Assembly (NCBI GenBank): GCA_001543385.1
Contig: LPNH01000001.1
Span: 1-64,000 of the forward strand
From: Candidatus Hemicellulosilyticus sp. P3
Lineage (GTDB): Bacteria; Bacteroidota; Bacteroidia; Bacteroidales; P3
Length of the DNA: 64,000 nt
Direction of reading: 5' to 3'
Shown here: positions 8,549-16,218 of the stretch, piece by piece
How positions within the stretch are numbered: position 1 is the first letter of the stretch
How the letters are laid out: each line of letters opens with the position of its first letter
Notes under the pieces: generated by a model
Told to the model about the DNA's origin: nothing
Seen by the model: the letters and a program-made list of their open reading frames with translations, nothing else
The model's database searches: none
Made by a program: the position numbers and the translations under genes

Positions 8549-10922
8549 ATACTATTACTATAAATGGTTTCAAATTGATGTCTAATAATTGTATCAACAT
8601 TTTAATTTCTGATGCACTGTTTATTTCGAGTAAAGTAAGTATCTCGGAATGTTCGTCAAATAAATCATCAAAACTACCGTCATTAATAGGTGAAGTTAAT
8701 ATAGATTGAAGTAATGATTCAATTTGATTGTTTAACATCCTAGTATTACTATTTTTTAGCAGTTTCTTGGTCAGAATAACTCTATGATAAGGGGATCCCA
8801 AACTAAAACCCAGAAAAGACAATAAACTGTTTTGACTTCTCCTGCTTCTCGGCAAAATCATAGGATAGTCAAAATCAGTCCAACGCTCAAAACCTTTCAA
8901 CGAAATATCTTTGTCTTTTGGGAATATTGCTTCATAAGTTTTTTCCAGCCCCAACTCATCTACTTTTCTTTTAAGAAGATATTTCCAGAGTTCTATTCCA
9001 GAATTAATCTGTTCCTCTGATAATCCATATTGAGAGTCTCTTCGGATAAAAGACTCAGCTTTAAGATCGGAATCAGTCCTCTTTATTAAATTGTCTTTTA
9101 TCTGTTCTACAAGATCATCTAATAATTGTATCTTCACGTCTTTTAGCATAAGAGCCTTCTTTCCTTCCACCTCAGAAACAACGCCTTGGAACTGACTTTT
9201 TTCATGTAACAACTCTTTTAGACTAGATACACATAAGCGATCACCATCACTGTATAGGATACGCTCCGACACAAGCTTTTTGATAGTATTATGATCATTA
9301 AACACGATAGAACACCTTTCTGCCATGTACTCACGAGCATCGGCTTCTGCTTCGTCCAAGTTACTTATAATATTGGGTATTACCGGCTTTTTTATGTTTC
9401 TTTTATTCCAACCAATAAGCTCACTTCTAAACGAAGAGAAAAGCAATCCGTTAAGATCCTTATCGTAAAAATATCTGTTCCACTCATAGTAATTATTATG
9501 AGTGAGCCTATTTATGATAGTCAATCCATGTTGCCCATCTTTCAAAGGAAGAGGATCAAAAGAATTTGGATAAGTCTTGTATTTTTCGTCTGTGTATCTG
9601 AAAGAAAACAAAATAACGAGTTCTACATATAATCCATCTCTAAGTTGGTTGAAATCGACTATGTAAACTTTTCTTGTTTCCGAGGAGAATATTTTTCTTA
9701 TGATATCTTTATATACTTTGTTTATGCCTGGAGGGAGAACAAAAGCAACTGTGTGGTAATGGTTCAGCTCATCAATAAGCCGAAGCTTAATTTCCTCATC
9801 CCAGAAATGCTTATAGTAATTGAGAAATGATTTAACGTCTTGAGGAATAGAAATACCCGTCTCTTCTTCACACTCTTCTATAAAAGCGTTTTGCGTTGCA
9901 TATGTAAACGCCAAGGATAGACTGTTCTTGATCCTATAATTATGTGGAAGTTCATCAAAAAACGAATCAATATTAGATGTGAAAATATCACGTTCATCAG
10001 AATCGATCATTCTGAATTGACCTTGTTTTGGATCTCTGTCAAAAAACAGATCTAATTCTTCAGGTGTAAAAGTAATAAAGCCATCGAAGTCATTGAACCT
10101 CTTAATCTCTCGTTTTAACAGATTTGATACAATTGTCTCTTTGATGTTTTGTTTTGCATAATACAAACGAAAAGGCTGTTCTGAAATGTAAAACACAAAA
10201 CAGTTTTTTATACCCACCCCATATTGATTCAGACGTTCCAATTGATCCAAATTATACGAATAGGTTGTTTTACCTCTATTTTGAGAATGAAAAACGAAGA
10301 TGTTTTCAATGTTAGGCACGTTATTTCTGTTGCTCCTAATTGTCGCTTCGACATCGTCTGCCATTTGATCACAGGTTACTATTGCACTGTAGTCACTATA
10401 TAAAAAGTCTGTCGCGTACAATTGCTCAAGCCATGGGTTTTTGTCTTGCTTTCTTGTTGTTATATCTTTTTCTTGAACAACAAATAAAGACTTCCCTGCG
10501 GTTTCATTCTCAATTGTTCTATTCCCAAATAGTTTTAAAAGCTTTGTATAGTATGCCCTTTCCTCCTGAAGAACCTTAAATCGCTTGTGCTTTGAAGACA
10601 CGCCCACGGGTAGTACTATGGGGCCAGTCGTTTTCTTTTTGGCAATTGAAAAAAACTTCGATGAATATGTGAAGGCAACCTTTTGAATTAAAAAACGCAC
10701 CAACAGTTCTCGCGCCCAATCGGGACATGTAGGCAAATAAATAACATGATAATTAATACCTTGTTCAGGAACTCTTTTTGTGTAATAATCGACGATGTTG
10801 TTCATTGCACATAAAAAGTTTCGCCCTAAATCTACTTTCGAATGAAACATTATATTACATATGGCAGAAAAGCTGGTGCTTTCTTGCATAATTAAATCAG
10901 TGAAACCTTTATGTGTGCCCAT
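8520..10922 (-). CDS. 800-residue protein in the DrmE position (DrmE-like candidate)
   Basis: I do not recognise firm catalytic motifs in this 800-residue protein. It begins just after the NERD helicase gene (stop at 10925) and overlaps the drmA start by 29 bp, so it belongs to the same transcript. In class 2 DISARM the gene directly upstream of drmA is drmE, a protein of similar size and unknown domain, so order and length fit DrmE. Visible features are alternating short hydrophobic strands suggestive of Rossmann-like folds (NYHVIYLPTCPD near 60; HTVAFVLPPGINKVY near 390) and a basic C-terminal stretch (MILPRSRRSQNSLLSFLGFS). No signal peptide or membrane helix is seen. The DrmE assignment rests mainly on context and should be treated as a hypothesis. 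Confidence 0.5.
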   Translation of the reverse strand: MGTHKGFTDLIMQESTSFSAICNIMFHSKVDLGRNFLCAMNNIVDYYTKRVPEQGINYHVIYLPTCPDWARELLVRFLIQKVAFTYSSKFFSIAKKKTTGPIVLPVGVSSKHKRFKVLQEERAYYTKLLKLFGNRTIENETAGKSLFVVQEKDITTRKQDKNPWLEQLYATDFLYSDYSAIVTCDQMADDVEATIRSNRNNVPNIENIFVFHSQNRGKTTYSYNLDQLERLNQYGVGIKNCFVFYISEQPFRLYYAKQNIKETIVSNLLKREIKRFNDFDGFITFTPEELDLFFDRDPKQGQFRMIDSDERDIFTSNIDSFFDELPHNYRIKNSLSLAFTYATQNAFIEECEEETGISIPQDVKSFLNYYKHFWDEEIKLRLIDELNHYHTVAFVLPPGINKVYKDIIRKIFSSETRKVYIVDFNQLRDGLYVELVILFSFRYTDEKYKTYPNSFDPLPLKDGQHGLTIINRLTHNNYYEWNRYFYDKDLNGLLFSSFRSELIGWNKRNIKKPVIPNIISNLDEAEADAREYMAERCSIVFNDHNTIKKLVSERILYSDGDRLCVSSLKELLHEKSQFQGVVSEVEGKKALMLKDVKIQLLDDLVEQIKDNLIKRTDSDLKAESFIRRDSQYGLSEEQINSGIELWKYLLKRKVDELGLEKTYEAIFPKDKDISLKGFERWTDFDYPMILPRSRRSQNSLLSFLGFSLGSPYHRVILTKKLLKNSNTRMLNNQIESLLQSILTSPINDGSFDDLFDEHSEILTLLEINSASEIKMLIQLLDINLKPFIVIVYDSDKTKLP

Positions 10923-10924
10923 AG

Positions 10925-12676
10925 CTATTGCAAAACTAATAATTGAACATCCATTATTGCCCTGGTCATACCGACATACAACTCAAATGTGCTTATTTCA
11001 GTACGTCCATTTATAATCAGAATAACATGCTTGCATTCTAAACCTTTGTAGGCTAACATTGAAGTAAAACCTATTTCAGAAGTATCTTGGCATATATTCC
11101 TAGTGGTTAATTCTTTGATTCCTTCAATTGTAGCAATTCGATCGTATAGTTTTTCGTTGCCTATTGTTTGTTCCTTTTTTGTGCCAGAATCGGCAAGCAT
11201 AACATACTCGTTCCAGTTTTTAGAACCTTCTCTTATCTCTTTCTTTATCTGGTTGATGTGTTTTATCAACTGCTTTGCACCATCAAAAAAGAAAACCTGC
11301 GTTGACGCATAGTTATCATTGATGATACATTGAAACAATTCTTTTGCAGAGATACCATCAAGTAGTTGTTTGGCAAAAGAAACGATTTCTTTGTTCGTTG
11401 GAACACGTTTATTTGTGTCCAAAACAAATCTAGCTCCATTTAGGGCCAACAGATCTGCAATTTCGTCAATCTGTCTAGATTCTTGGTTGTAACCTTGTTC
11501 TGTGTCAAAAAACACTAAGTAGCGACCAGTAGAAATCCCGTCTTTTGTAACTGATGTTAAAGCGTTAAGAAGGGGAATTGCCCCTTTATCCAAAACATCT
11601 TGTGCTTCATCAATTACAACATAATCGTATGGAACAAAGTCGTGTTGTTTCCTAATTGCAGAAAACAAAAACTCCAACTTGTCGTTGGCGACACCGCTTG
11701 ATATTTCATCCAATGAAAGCTTCTCCGATAAGACCTGGTTTTGAAGAGAGAAGATAAATGATGCGAATTGTTCAACACGGCAGTTGGGAAGACCAGCATG
11801 CCACAATTCACTCTTGATTTTTGCCTCTAGCAATTTATTCCAGCACAGATACAATCCCTTAAGTGTATGATACTTCTCAATATATGCACGAGCAATTGTT
11901 GTTTTGCCTGTGCCGGGACCGCCTTCAATAAAAATTCGTTCATTCTTTTGGAGGCTATTGAAAGTACTGAGATTGTCAATATTTAAGCGTTGTAAAATCG
12001 CTTCCATTCCTCTTTCCGAGTAAACATTTCTGCTGCGGTCGTCAAAATTGAATAATAATGACTGTATCGCAATTTCCACGTCTTGTGCTTGAAGATCTGG
12101 TCTATGCCATCCGTTATTCTTCTTATCTGATTCTAAAACTTCAATGCAGAAATCGGCAAATGATTTGGTAGAGTCGTTATGTTGAATTTTTGACCACAGT
12201 TTATACCCCAAATCAGTTCTCGGATTGACATTAGTATGCTCTATTCTAGTGTGAGGGAAGGCACACACTGTATCAATAAACAATTGCGAAGCGCTAATTA
12301 CCCTATTGTTTATAAGAGCGTACATGTAATCTCTTGCTTGGTCAAAAGGCGATCTCTCCATATAGGTTCGCTCTCGAGATACTTCGTAATAAAACAAGCC
12401 CTGTTCAATGCCGATTTTCCCCCCCTTTACTTCTATTACGATTACGCCTTTTCCCGATATCAACAAGAAATCAATTTGTATTTCGTTCTGATTCTTAACA
12501 GAGACAGGCAGTCTTAGATTATGCCAAAAATGCCACGTATACTCACTTTTTGAACAATCAGAATAGATGCGCCTAAACATCTCTATTTCACCATAAAGGG
12601 GACTGCCATCATTTTGGGTGATGATTGCTTCCAAATCACTGGAGTTGTTATAGCTGACATGAGATATGATGGGCAT
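10925..12676 (-). CDS. NERD nuclease-domain / UvrD-like helicase fusion
   Basis: The product has 583 residues. An N-terminal NERD domain (about residues 25-130) shows the nuclease-like pattern IDFLLISGKGVIVIEVKGG (D then ExK). The C-terminal two thirds is a superfamily 1 helicase/ATPase: Walker A GGPGTGKTTIARAY (about 250), Walker B VIDEAQDV (about 355), a FTSMLAYKGLECKHVI motif and a terminal YVGMTRAI motif VI (about 565). NERD-helicase fusions are frequent in defence islands. The gene starts 1 bp after the radical SAM gene ends and stops 2 bp before the DrmE-like gene, so it is an integral part of the operon. The reading frame contains a G7 run (C7 on the plus strand near 12419-12425). A degradative effector or DNA-processing role is inference. 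Confidence 0.82.
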   Translation of the reverse strand: MPIISHVSYNNSSDLEAIITQNDGSPLYGEIEMFRRIYSDCSKSEYTWHFWHNLRLPVSVKNQNEIQIDFLLISGKGVIVIEVKGGKIGIEQGLFYYEVSRERTYMERSPFDQARDYMYALINNRVISASQLFIDTVCAFPHTRIEHTNVNPRTDLGYKLWSKIQHNDSTKSFADFCIEVLESDKKNNGWHRPDLQAQDVEIAIQSLLFNFDDRSRNVYSERGMEAILQRLNIDNLSTFNSLQKNERIFIEGGPGTGKTTIARAYIEKYHTLKGLYLCWNKLLEAKIKSELWHAGLPNCRVEQFASFIFSLQNQVLSEKLSLDEISSGVANDKLEFLFSAIRKQHDFVPYDYVVIDEAQDVLDKGAIPLLNALTSVTKDGISTGRYLVFFDTEQGYNQESRQIDEIADLLALNGARFVLDTNKRVPTNKEIVSFAKQLLDGISAKELFQCIINDNYASTQVFFFDGAKQLIKHINQIKKEIREGSKNWNEYVMLADSGTKKEQTIGNEKLYDRIATIEGIKELTTRNICQDTSEIGFTSMLAYKGLECKHVILIINGRTEISTFELYVGMTRAIMDVQLLVLQ

Positions 12677-12677
12677 G

Positions 12678-14108
12678 TTATGCAGTAATTACAGGGTTCT
12701 CCCATAGTTTGGGATTGATTAGGTCTGACATCTTATAGTTGAACATTTCCAAAAGCTCCTCACGATGCTCGGGAAACATCTCCAGCACATCCAACAACGA
12801 CTGTAAAGTCTTACAGATCTTACGCACTTTCCCGCGCGAGTCCACTCTTTCGTAATAACCAGTCTCAAAATCCCTTTGGAATTCGACAAACGATTTGATT
12901 TCTTTTTGCACATCAAACCCAGCCTTTTGTTCCCAGTAGGTTTGATTACGATAAGTATATTCCCAGAACGACATCTTTTTATAAAAAGCTTGCTGGTTGC
13001 ACCAACGTGCTATCTGGATATAGAGATTTGAAACAGGTGCCTTTTTGTAGTCTTCATGGCGCATAAGATAGCCCACGCAACCATAAGACATCAAAACTTT
13101 TATGCGTTGGAATATTTCCCAAATATCTTTATAGAATTTGCCTGGATTATTCTCACTTTGCTTAAATCCGCAAAAAAGGTAAAATTTGGTGCCTTTATTG
13201 GGATTATAGTGCTTCCATATCTTCAAAGCGCGTTCTATCAGTGGACGGTCTTTCCAGTTGTCAAATGCAAAGATGAAGTCGCCGTGATAACGAGCATGTG
13301 AGAGCATTTCTGCCATTTCCTCTCCATGTGGGCTCTCTGCCAACATTCGCTCATCAAGACCTTGCCGGAACTGAAAGGGACGACCAGTATCTATTAGTTG
13401 CTGTAGTTTTACCCGCCAGACATCAGGTTCTGAAGCAAGGAAGTTGTCATCCCATAAGTAAATGTACGGACGTACTAAACGACCGTGTTCATCGCGCTCA
13501 TCGTCAAGGAACCATTCGAGGTTGGAATAGGGGAAAATTTTATCTTCCAATTTATTGATGCAGAACGGACAATGACGGATGCATCCTCTCGTGAGGAAAC
13601 CAATGCTGTATTTTTGATAGTCTTTATACTTATCCCGTTTGAAACCATCTGACTTTTTTCTGTCAACAAACTCATCGTAAAGGTGATAGTACGGCATCTG
13701 ACGAGCCAAGTCAATGCCATGAGTGCGAGATCCTCCACGATGATTGGGATACTTGTTAAGGAACTTGTCGCATTCCAACTGGCTCATATCCTTCTCTCGT
13801 TCGTACCGATACTTGTTTACGTTCAATTCGTTGGCATAAAAACCAGTGCCACCTTCACGAATCTTTCTTTTCTGAGCATCCGTTGCTTTCTCATAGAATG
13901 CGGGCATCCTCGTGAAGGTAAAAACGCGAGAAATGTAGATAAGATTATAGGGAGTGATGTCTTCGTCTTGATTGATAATCAGTTTGAAGTCTATTCCATT
14001 ATCGTTGAGGAATCCAGCGAGTTTCATCAACACAAGGTTAGGATGCCGAGTCCCGTTGCACATCAGGTCGGCATCCACAAGCCCTATCTTGATGTTTTGT
14101 TTCGCCAT
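12678..14108 (-). CDS. Radical SAM enzyme inside the DISARM-like operon
   Basis: Start chosen at the ATG at 14108 (MAKQNIKIGL), five bases after the HTH gene stops; a longer in-frame extension to 14261 overlaps the HTH coding sequence and is a shadow. The 476-residue product has the cluster motif CIRHCPFC with C176, C180 and C183 (CxxxCxxC), which binds the 4Fe-4S cluster and SAM. The N terminus (IGLVDADLMCNGTRHPNLVL, about 8-27) looks like the Rossmann-type domain that precedes the barrel in B12-type radical SAM proteins, though a cobalamin site is not evident. The substrate is unknown. Its place first among the effector genes, where DISARM normally carries a DNA methyltransferase, suggests a nucleic-acid modification role, but this is inference only. 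Confidence 0.8.
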   Translation of the reverse strand: MAKQNIKIGLVDADLMCNGTRHPNLVLMKLAGFLNDNGIDFKLIINQDEDITPYNLIYISRVFTFTRMPAFYEKATDAQKRKIREGGTGFYANELNVNKYRYEREKDMSQLECDKFLNKYPNHRGGSRTHGIDLARQMPYYHLYDEFVDRKKSDGFKRDKYKDYQKYSIGFLTRGCIRHCPFCINKLEDKIFPYSNLEWFLDDERDEHGRLVRPYIYLWDDNFLASEPDVWRVKLQQLIDTGRPFQFRQGLDERMLAESPHGEEMAEMLSHARYHGDFIFAFDNWKDRPLIERALKIWKHYNPNKGTKFYLFCGFKQSENNPGKFYKDIWEIFQRIKVLMSYGCVGYLMRHEDYKKAPVSNLYIQIARWCNQQAFYKKMSFWEYTYRNQTYWEQKAGFDVQKEIKSFVEFQRDFETGYYERVDSRGKVRKICKTLQSLLDVLEMFPEHREELLEMFNYKMSDLINPKLWENPVITA

Positions 14109-14113
14109 AGTTA

Positions 14114-14335
14114 TTAGTTCTTTGTAGGACATATCAGTGTCCTGACATCCACGTCCAACACTTTGGCAATTTCGGTCAATTGTGGCAAGGATGGCTGTAC
14201 TTTGTTGAGGCACCAGCGGGAGACGGTGTTCTCCTGCCGACCTATCTGCTCGGCCAACCAACGGCTGGTTTTGCCCTGCTCCACAAGCACCACCTTGATA
14301 CGATTGTAGTTTTCGATCGGTTGATTATTCATCAT
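14114..14335 (-). CDS. Cro/C1-type HTH regulator
   Basis: A small XRE-family protein of 73 residues when started at the double ATG (14335 or 14332), with the helix-turn-helix in SRWLAEQIGRQENTVSRWC and the usual downstream PSLPQLTEIAKVLDVDV. The longer open frame to 14419 adds 28 residues rich in Phe/Tyr/Leu that overlap the probable promoter and is less likely. It is the first gene of the defence run and lies 5 bp before the radical SAM gene, so it is the natural candidate for autoregulating the operon. XRE proteins commonly hold restriction and anti-phage operons at low expression. The family is certain; the target operator is not visible with confidence. Confidence 0.82.
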   Translation of the reverse strand: MMNNQPIENYNRIKVVLVEQGKTSRWLAEQIGRQENTVSRWCLNKVQPSLPQLTEIAKVLDVDVRTLICPTKN

Positions 14336-14357
14336 ATTTTGTAGATTTTTCAATTTG

Positions 14358-14365
14358 TAAAGATA
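14358..14365 (-). promoter_or_regulatory. Possible promoter of the DISARM-like operon
   Basis: On the minus strand a TATCTTTA box (one mismatch to TAnnTTTG) lies about 22 bp before the HTH start, with a T-rich TTTA-ended stretch 20 bp upstream. Spacing and position fit a Bacteroidales sigma-70-type promoter. Pattern only; no transcript evidence. Confidence 0.4.
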
Positions 14366-14690
14366 CAATTTATTTCTGATATGGCTAAAAAAATATATGA
14401 ACATCTGATCTGTAGTCAAATGCTCTAGTGTTGCAATATGGCGGTTTACAAGTTCTTTTTATTGGTTTTGCGATACAAATAAGTCGTTCGGAGTAGGTGG
14501 ACAAAGTGGAATCAATGTTCAAAATTGATGTCTATTCTTATCTCCCGACAAAATAGAATCCCTCATCAAGAGCACACTCAATATAAAATTCTGGGGATTG
14601 CAGTGATGGTCTCTGTGGTTGAATCTTTCGTGTGGCAAAGAATTAATGTGTTATTGGTTTGTTGTTCAATTCTTTAATTATGTATCAAAT

Positions 14691-14745
14691 ATATTTGCAC
14701 TTTTTTTAGTGCGTTTTTGTGCGATATTTGCACTTTTTTTAGTGC
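14691..14745. repeat. Two identical 22-bp palindromic repeats, 33 bp apart
   Basis: Copies at 14691-14712 and 14724-14745 are identical over 22 bp. Each consists of ATATTTG overlapping a hairpin of the form GCACT-T5-AGTGC. The centre-to-centre distance is 33 bp, about three helical turns. They lie just upstream of a consensus -7 box and 60-115 bp before the AAA ATPase gene, so they look like paired operator sites or paired RNA hairpins. Function inferred from position. Confidence 0.75.
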
Positions 14746-14761
14746 ATATAAAAATTATTCG

Positions 14762-14769
14762 TAATTTTG
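14762..14769 (+). promoter_or_regulatory. Probable -7 box for the AAA/DUF4143 ATPase gene
   Basis: TAATTTTG matches TAnnTTTG exactly and lies 38 bp before the ATG at 14807. The second palindromic repeat (14724-14745) covers the expected -33 position, so a protein bound there should compete with polymerase. Confidence 0.5.
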
Positions 14770-14806
14770 ATGCCGAAAACGTAATACAACATATACCATA
14801 TATACC

Positions 14807-15982
14807 ATGATTGATGATGTTTTAATGGAGTTTATGCGCGAACAGTTGGCTATGACAAGCCTTGATTTTGTGCGCTATAACCATTCCGAAATCGACTGGT
14901 CGCTGAGAATGTTTGGGATTGTGGGTCCCCGTGGAGTAGGCAAGTCAACCCTCATAAAACAGCATATTATTTTTGAAAAGGAGAACCAGAAGGCTCTCTA
15001 TGTGTCTGCCGACTACAGTTATTTTCCCCAACATACTTTATTGGAAGTGGCATCCGCTTGGATTAAAGAAGGTGGCACTCATCTATATATCGACGAGATC
15101 CACAAATATGAAAACTGGTCTACGGAGTTGAAGAACATCTATGATGGACACCCTTCATTGTATGTCATCTTTACTGGCTCCTCTGTTCTCAACCTGCTGA
15201 AAGGGCAGGCCGATTTGAGCCGCCGTGCGGTGATGTACAACATGCAGGGGTTGTCTTTACGAGAGTACCTGGAGATGTTCCACGGCATAAAGATGCCTAA
15301 ATACACATTAGAGGAGGTGATTGACAATAAAGTTGACGAAAAGATATTGCCGCATCCGCTGCCCTTGTTCCGACAGTACTTGCAGGATGGCTATTATCCG
15401 TTCAGCAAGGAGGGGGCTTTCAAATCGCGTCTCGACCAAATCATCACGCAGACTCTTGAATCTGACATACCGCAATACGCATCACTGTCGGTCTCTACAG
15501 GAAGAAAATTGCGCAGGCTGATGGGCATCGTGGCACAGAGTGTGCCATTCAAACCCGACTATTCCAGCATTGCCAACGCCATCGGCGTGAGCCGCAACGT
15601 GCTGCCAGACTATTTTCTTTATATGGAGCGTGCCGGCATGATTGGCCAGCTGCGTGACGAAACCGGTGGATTGAGAAGTCTCGGAAAGGTAGAGAAAACC
15701 TATCTGGACAACACCAACATGATGTACGTACTTGGAGCGGACAGCACAAATACAGGCAACATCCGCGAGACATTCTTCTTCAACCAGACTCGGATGGTCT
15801 GCGATGTCATATCCTCCAAGGTGTCGGACTTTGCAATCGGAGAACACACCTTTGAGGTGGGAGGAAAGAAAAAAGGCAAAAAGCAGATTGAGGATGTTCC
15901 CAACGGCCATATCGTGAAAGACGACATTGAGTATGGCCACGGAATAAAGATTCCACTTTGGACTTTCGGTTTGTTATACTGA
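14807..15982 (+). CDS. AAA ATPase with DUF4143-like C-terminal domain
   Basis: The product has 391 residues. An N-terminal ATPase domain carries Walker A GPRGVGKST (about 39-47) and Walker B HLYIDEIHKY (about 92-101), followed by a sensor-like VIFTGSS. The C-terminal part (from about 205) matches the DUF4143 type, ending in the FEVGGKKKGKKQI and VKDDIEYGHGIKIPLWTFG segments typical of this Bacteroidales family. Length is normal, so the gene seems intact. Such ATPases are very common in Bacteroidales accessory regions, usually annotated only as ATP-binding proteins, and their role is unknown. It is preceded by a candidate promoter and paired palindromes and followed by a second, unrelated-in-sequence member of the same broad family. 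Confidence 0.8.
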   Translation: MIDDVLMEFMREQLAMTSLDFVRYNHSEIDWSLRMFGIVGPRGVGKSTLIKQHIIFEKENQKALYVSADYSYFPQHTLLEVASAWIKEGGTHLYIDEIHKYENWSTELKNIYDGHPSLYVIFTGSSVLNLLKGQADLSRRAVMYNMQGLSLREYLEMFHGIKMPKYTLEEVIDNKVDEKILPHPLPLFRQYLQDGYYPFSKEGAFKSRLDQIITQTLESDIPQYASLSVSTGRKLRRLMGIVAQSVPFKPDYSSIANAIGVSRNVLPDYFLYMERAGMIGQLRDETGGLRSLGKVEKTYLDNTNMMYVLGADSTNTGNIRETFFFNQTRMVCDVISSKVSDFAIGEHTFEVGGKKKGKKQIEDVPNGHIVKDDIEYGHGIKIPLWTFGLLY

Positions 15983-16152
15983 CCGAACACACCTGACTGA
16001 AACGGGTCTGTCCTACCGAGGTGCAGGTCAAACTTTTTGATGCAGTACAGTCCACTTTTGAGGAGAGGTATATCTCCAAACAAACATTCCGGTATTTTCA
16101 GTAAATTTAGTGTGATAAATCTACGTATTTTTACATATTTCTCGCAAATAAA

Positions 16153-16184
16153 TTTGTGTAATTAAAAAGAAAAGCCTATCTTCG
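16153..16184 (+). promoter_or_regulatory. Probable promoter for the second AAA/DUF4143 gene
   Basis: TTTG at 16153-16156 and TATCTTCG at 16177-16184 are separated by 20 bp, the spacing expected for Bacteroidales -33/-7 elements. The -7 box has one mismatch to TAnnTTTG. It lies 34 bp before the TTG start at 16219. Confidence 0.5.
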
Positions 16185-16218
16185 CACTTGAAATAATAAT
16201 ATTCATACTGATATAAGT

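Noticed and set aside
10925..12676. Gabija GajB or Nhi as the identity of the helicase
   Set aside because: It has an N-terminal NERD domain fused to the helicase and no GajA next to it; the OLD protein at 47106 is 35 kb away.
506..14335. Dnd/Ssp phosphorothioation or Dpd deazapurine system
   Set aside because: No DndB-E, SspB-D or DpdA (TGT-like) protein; the DrmA and DrmB features fit DISARM better.
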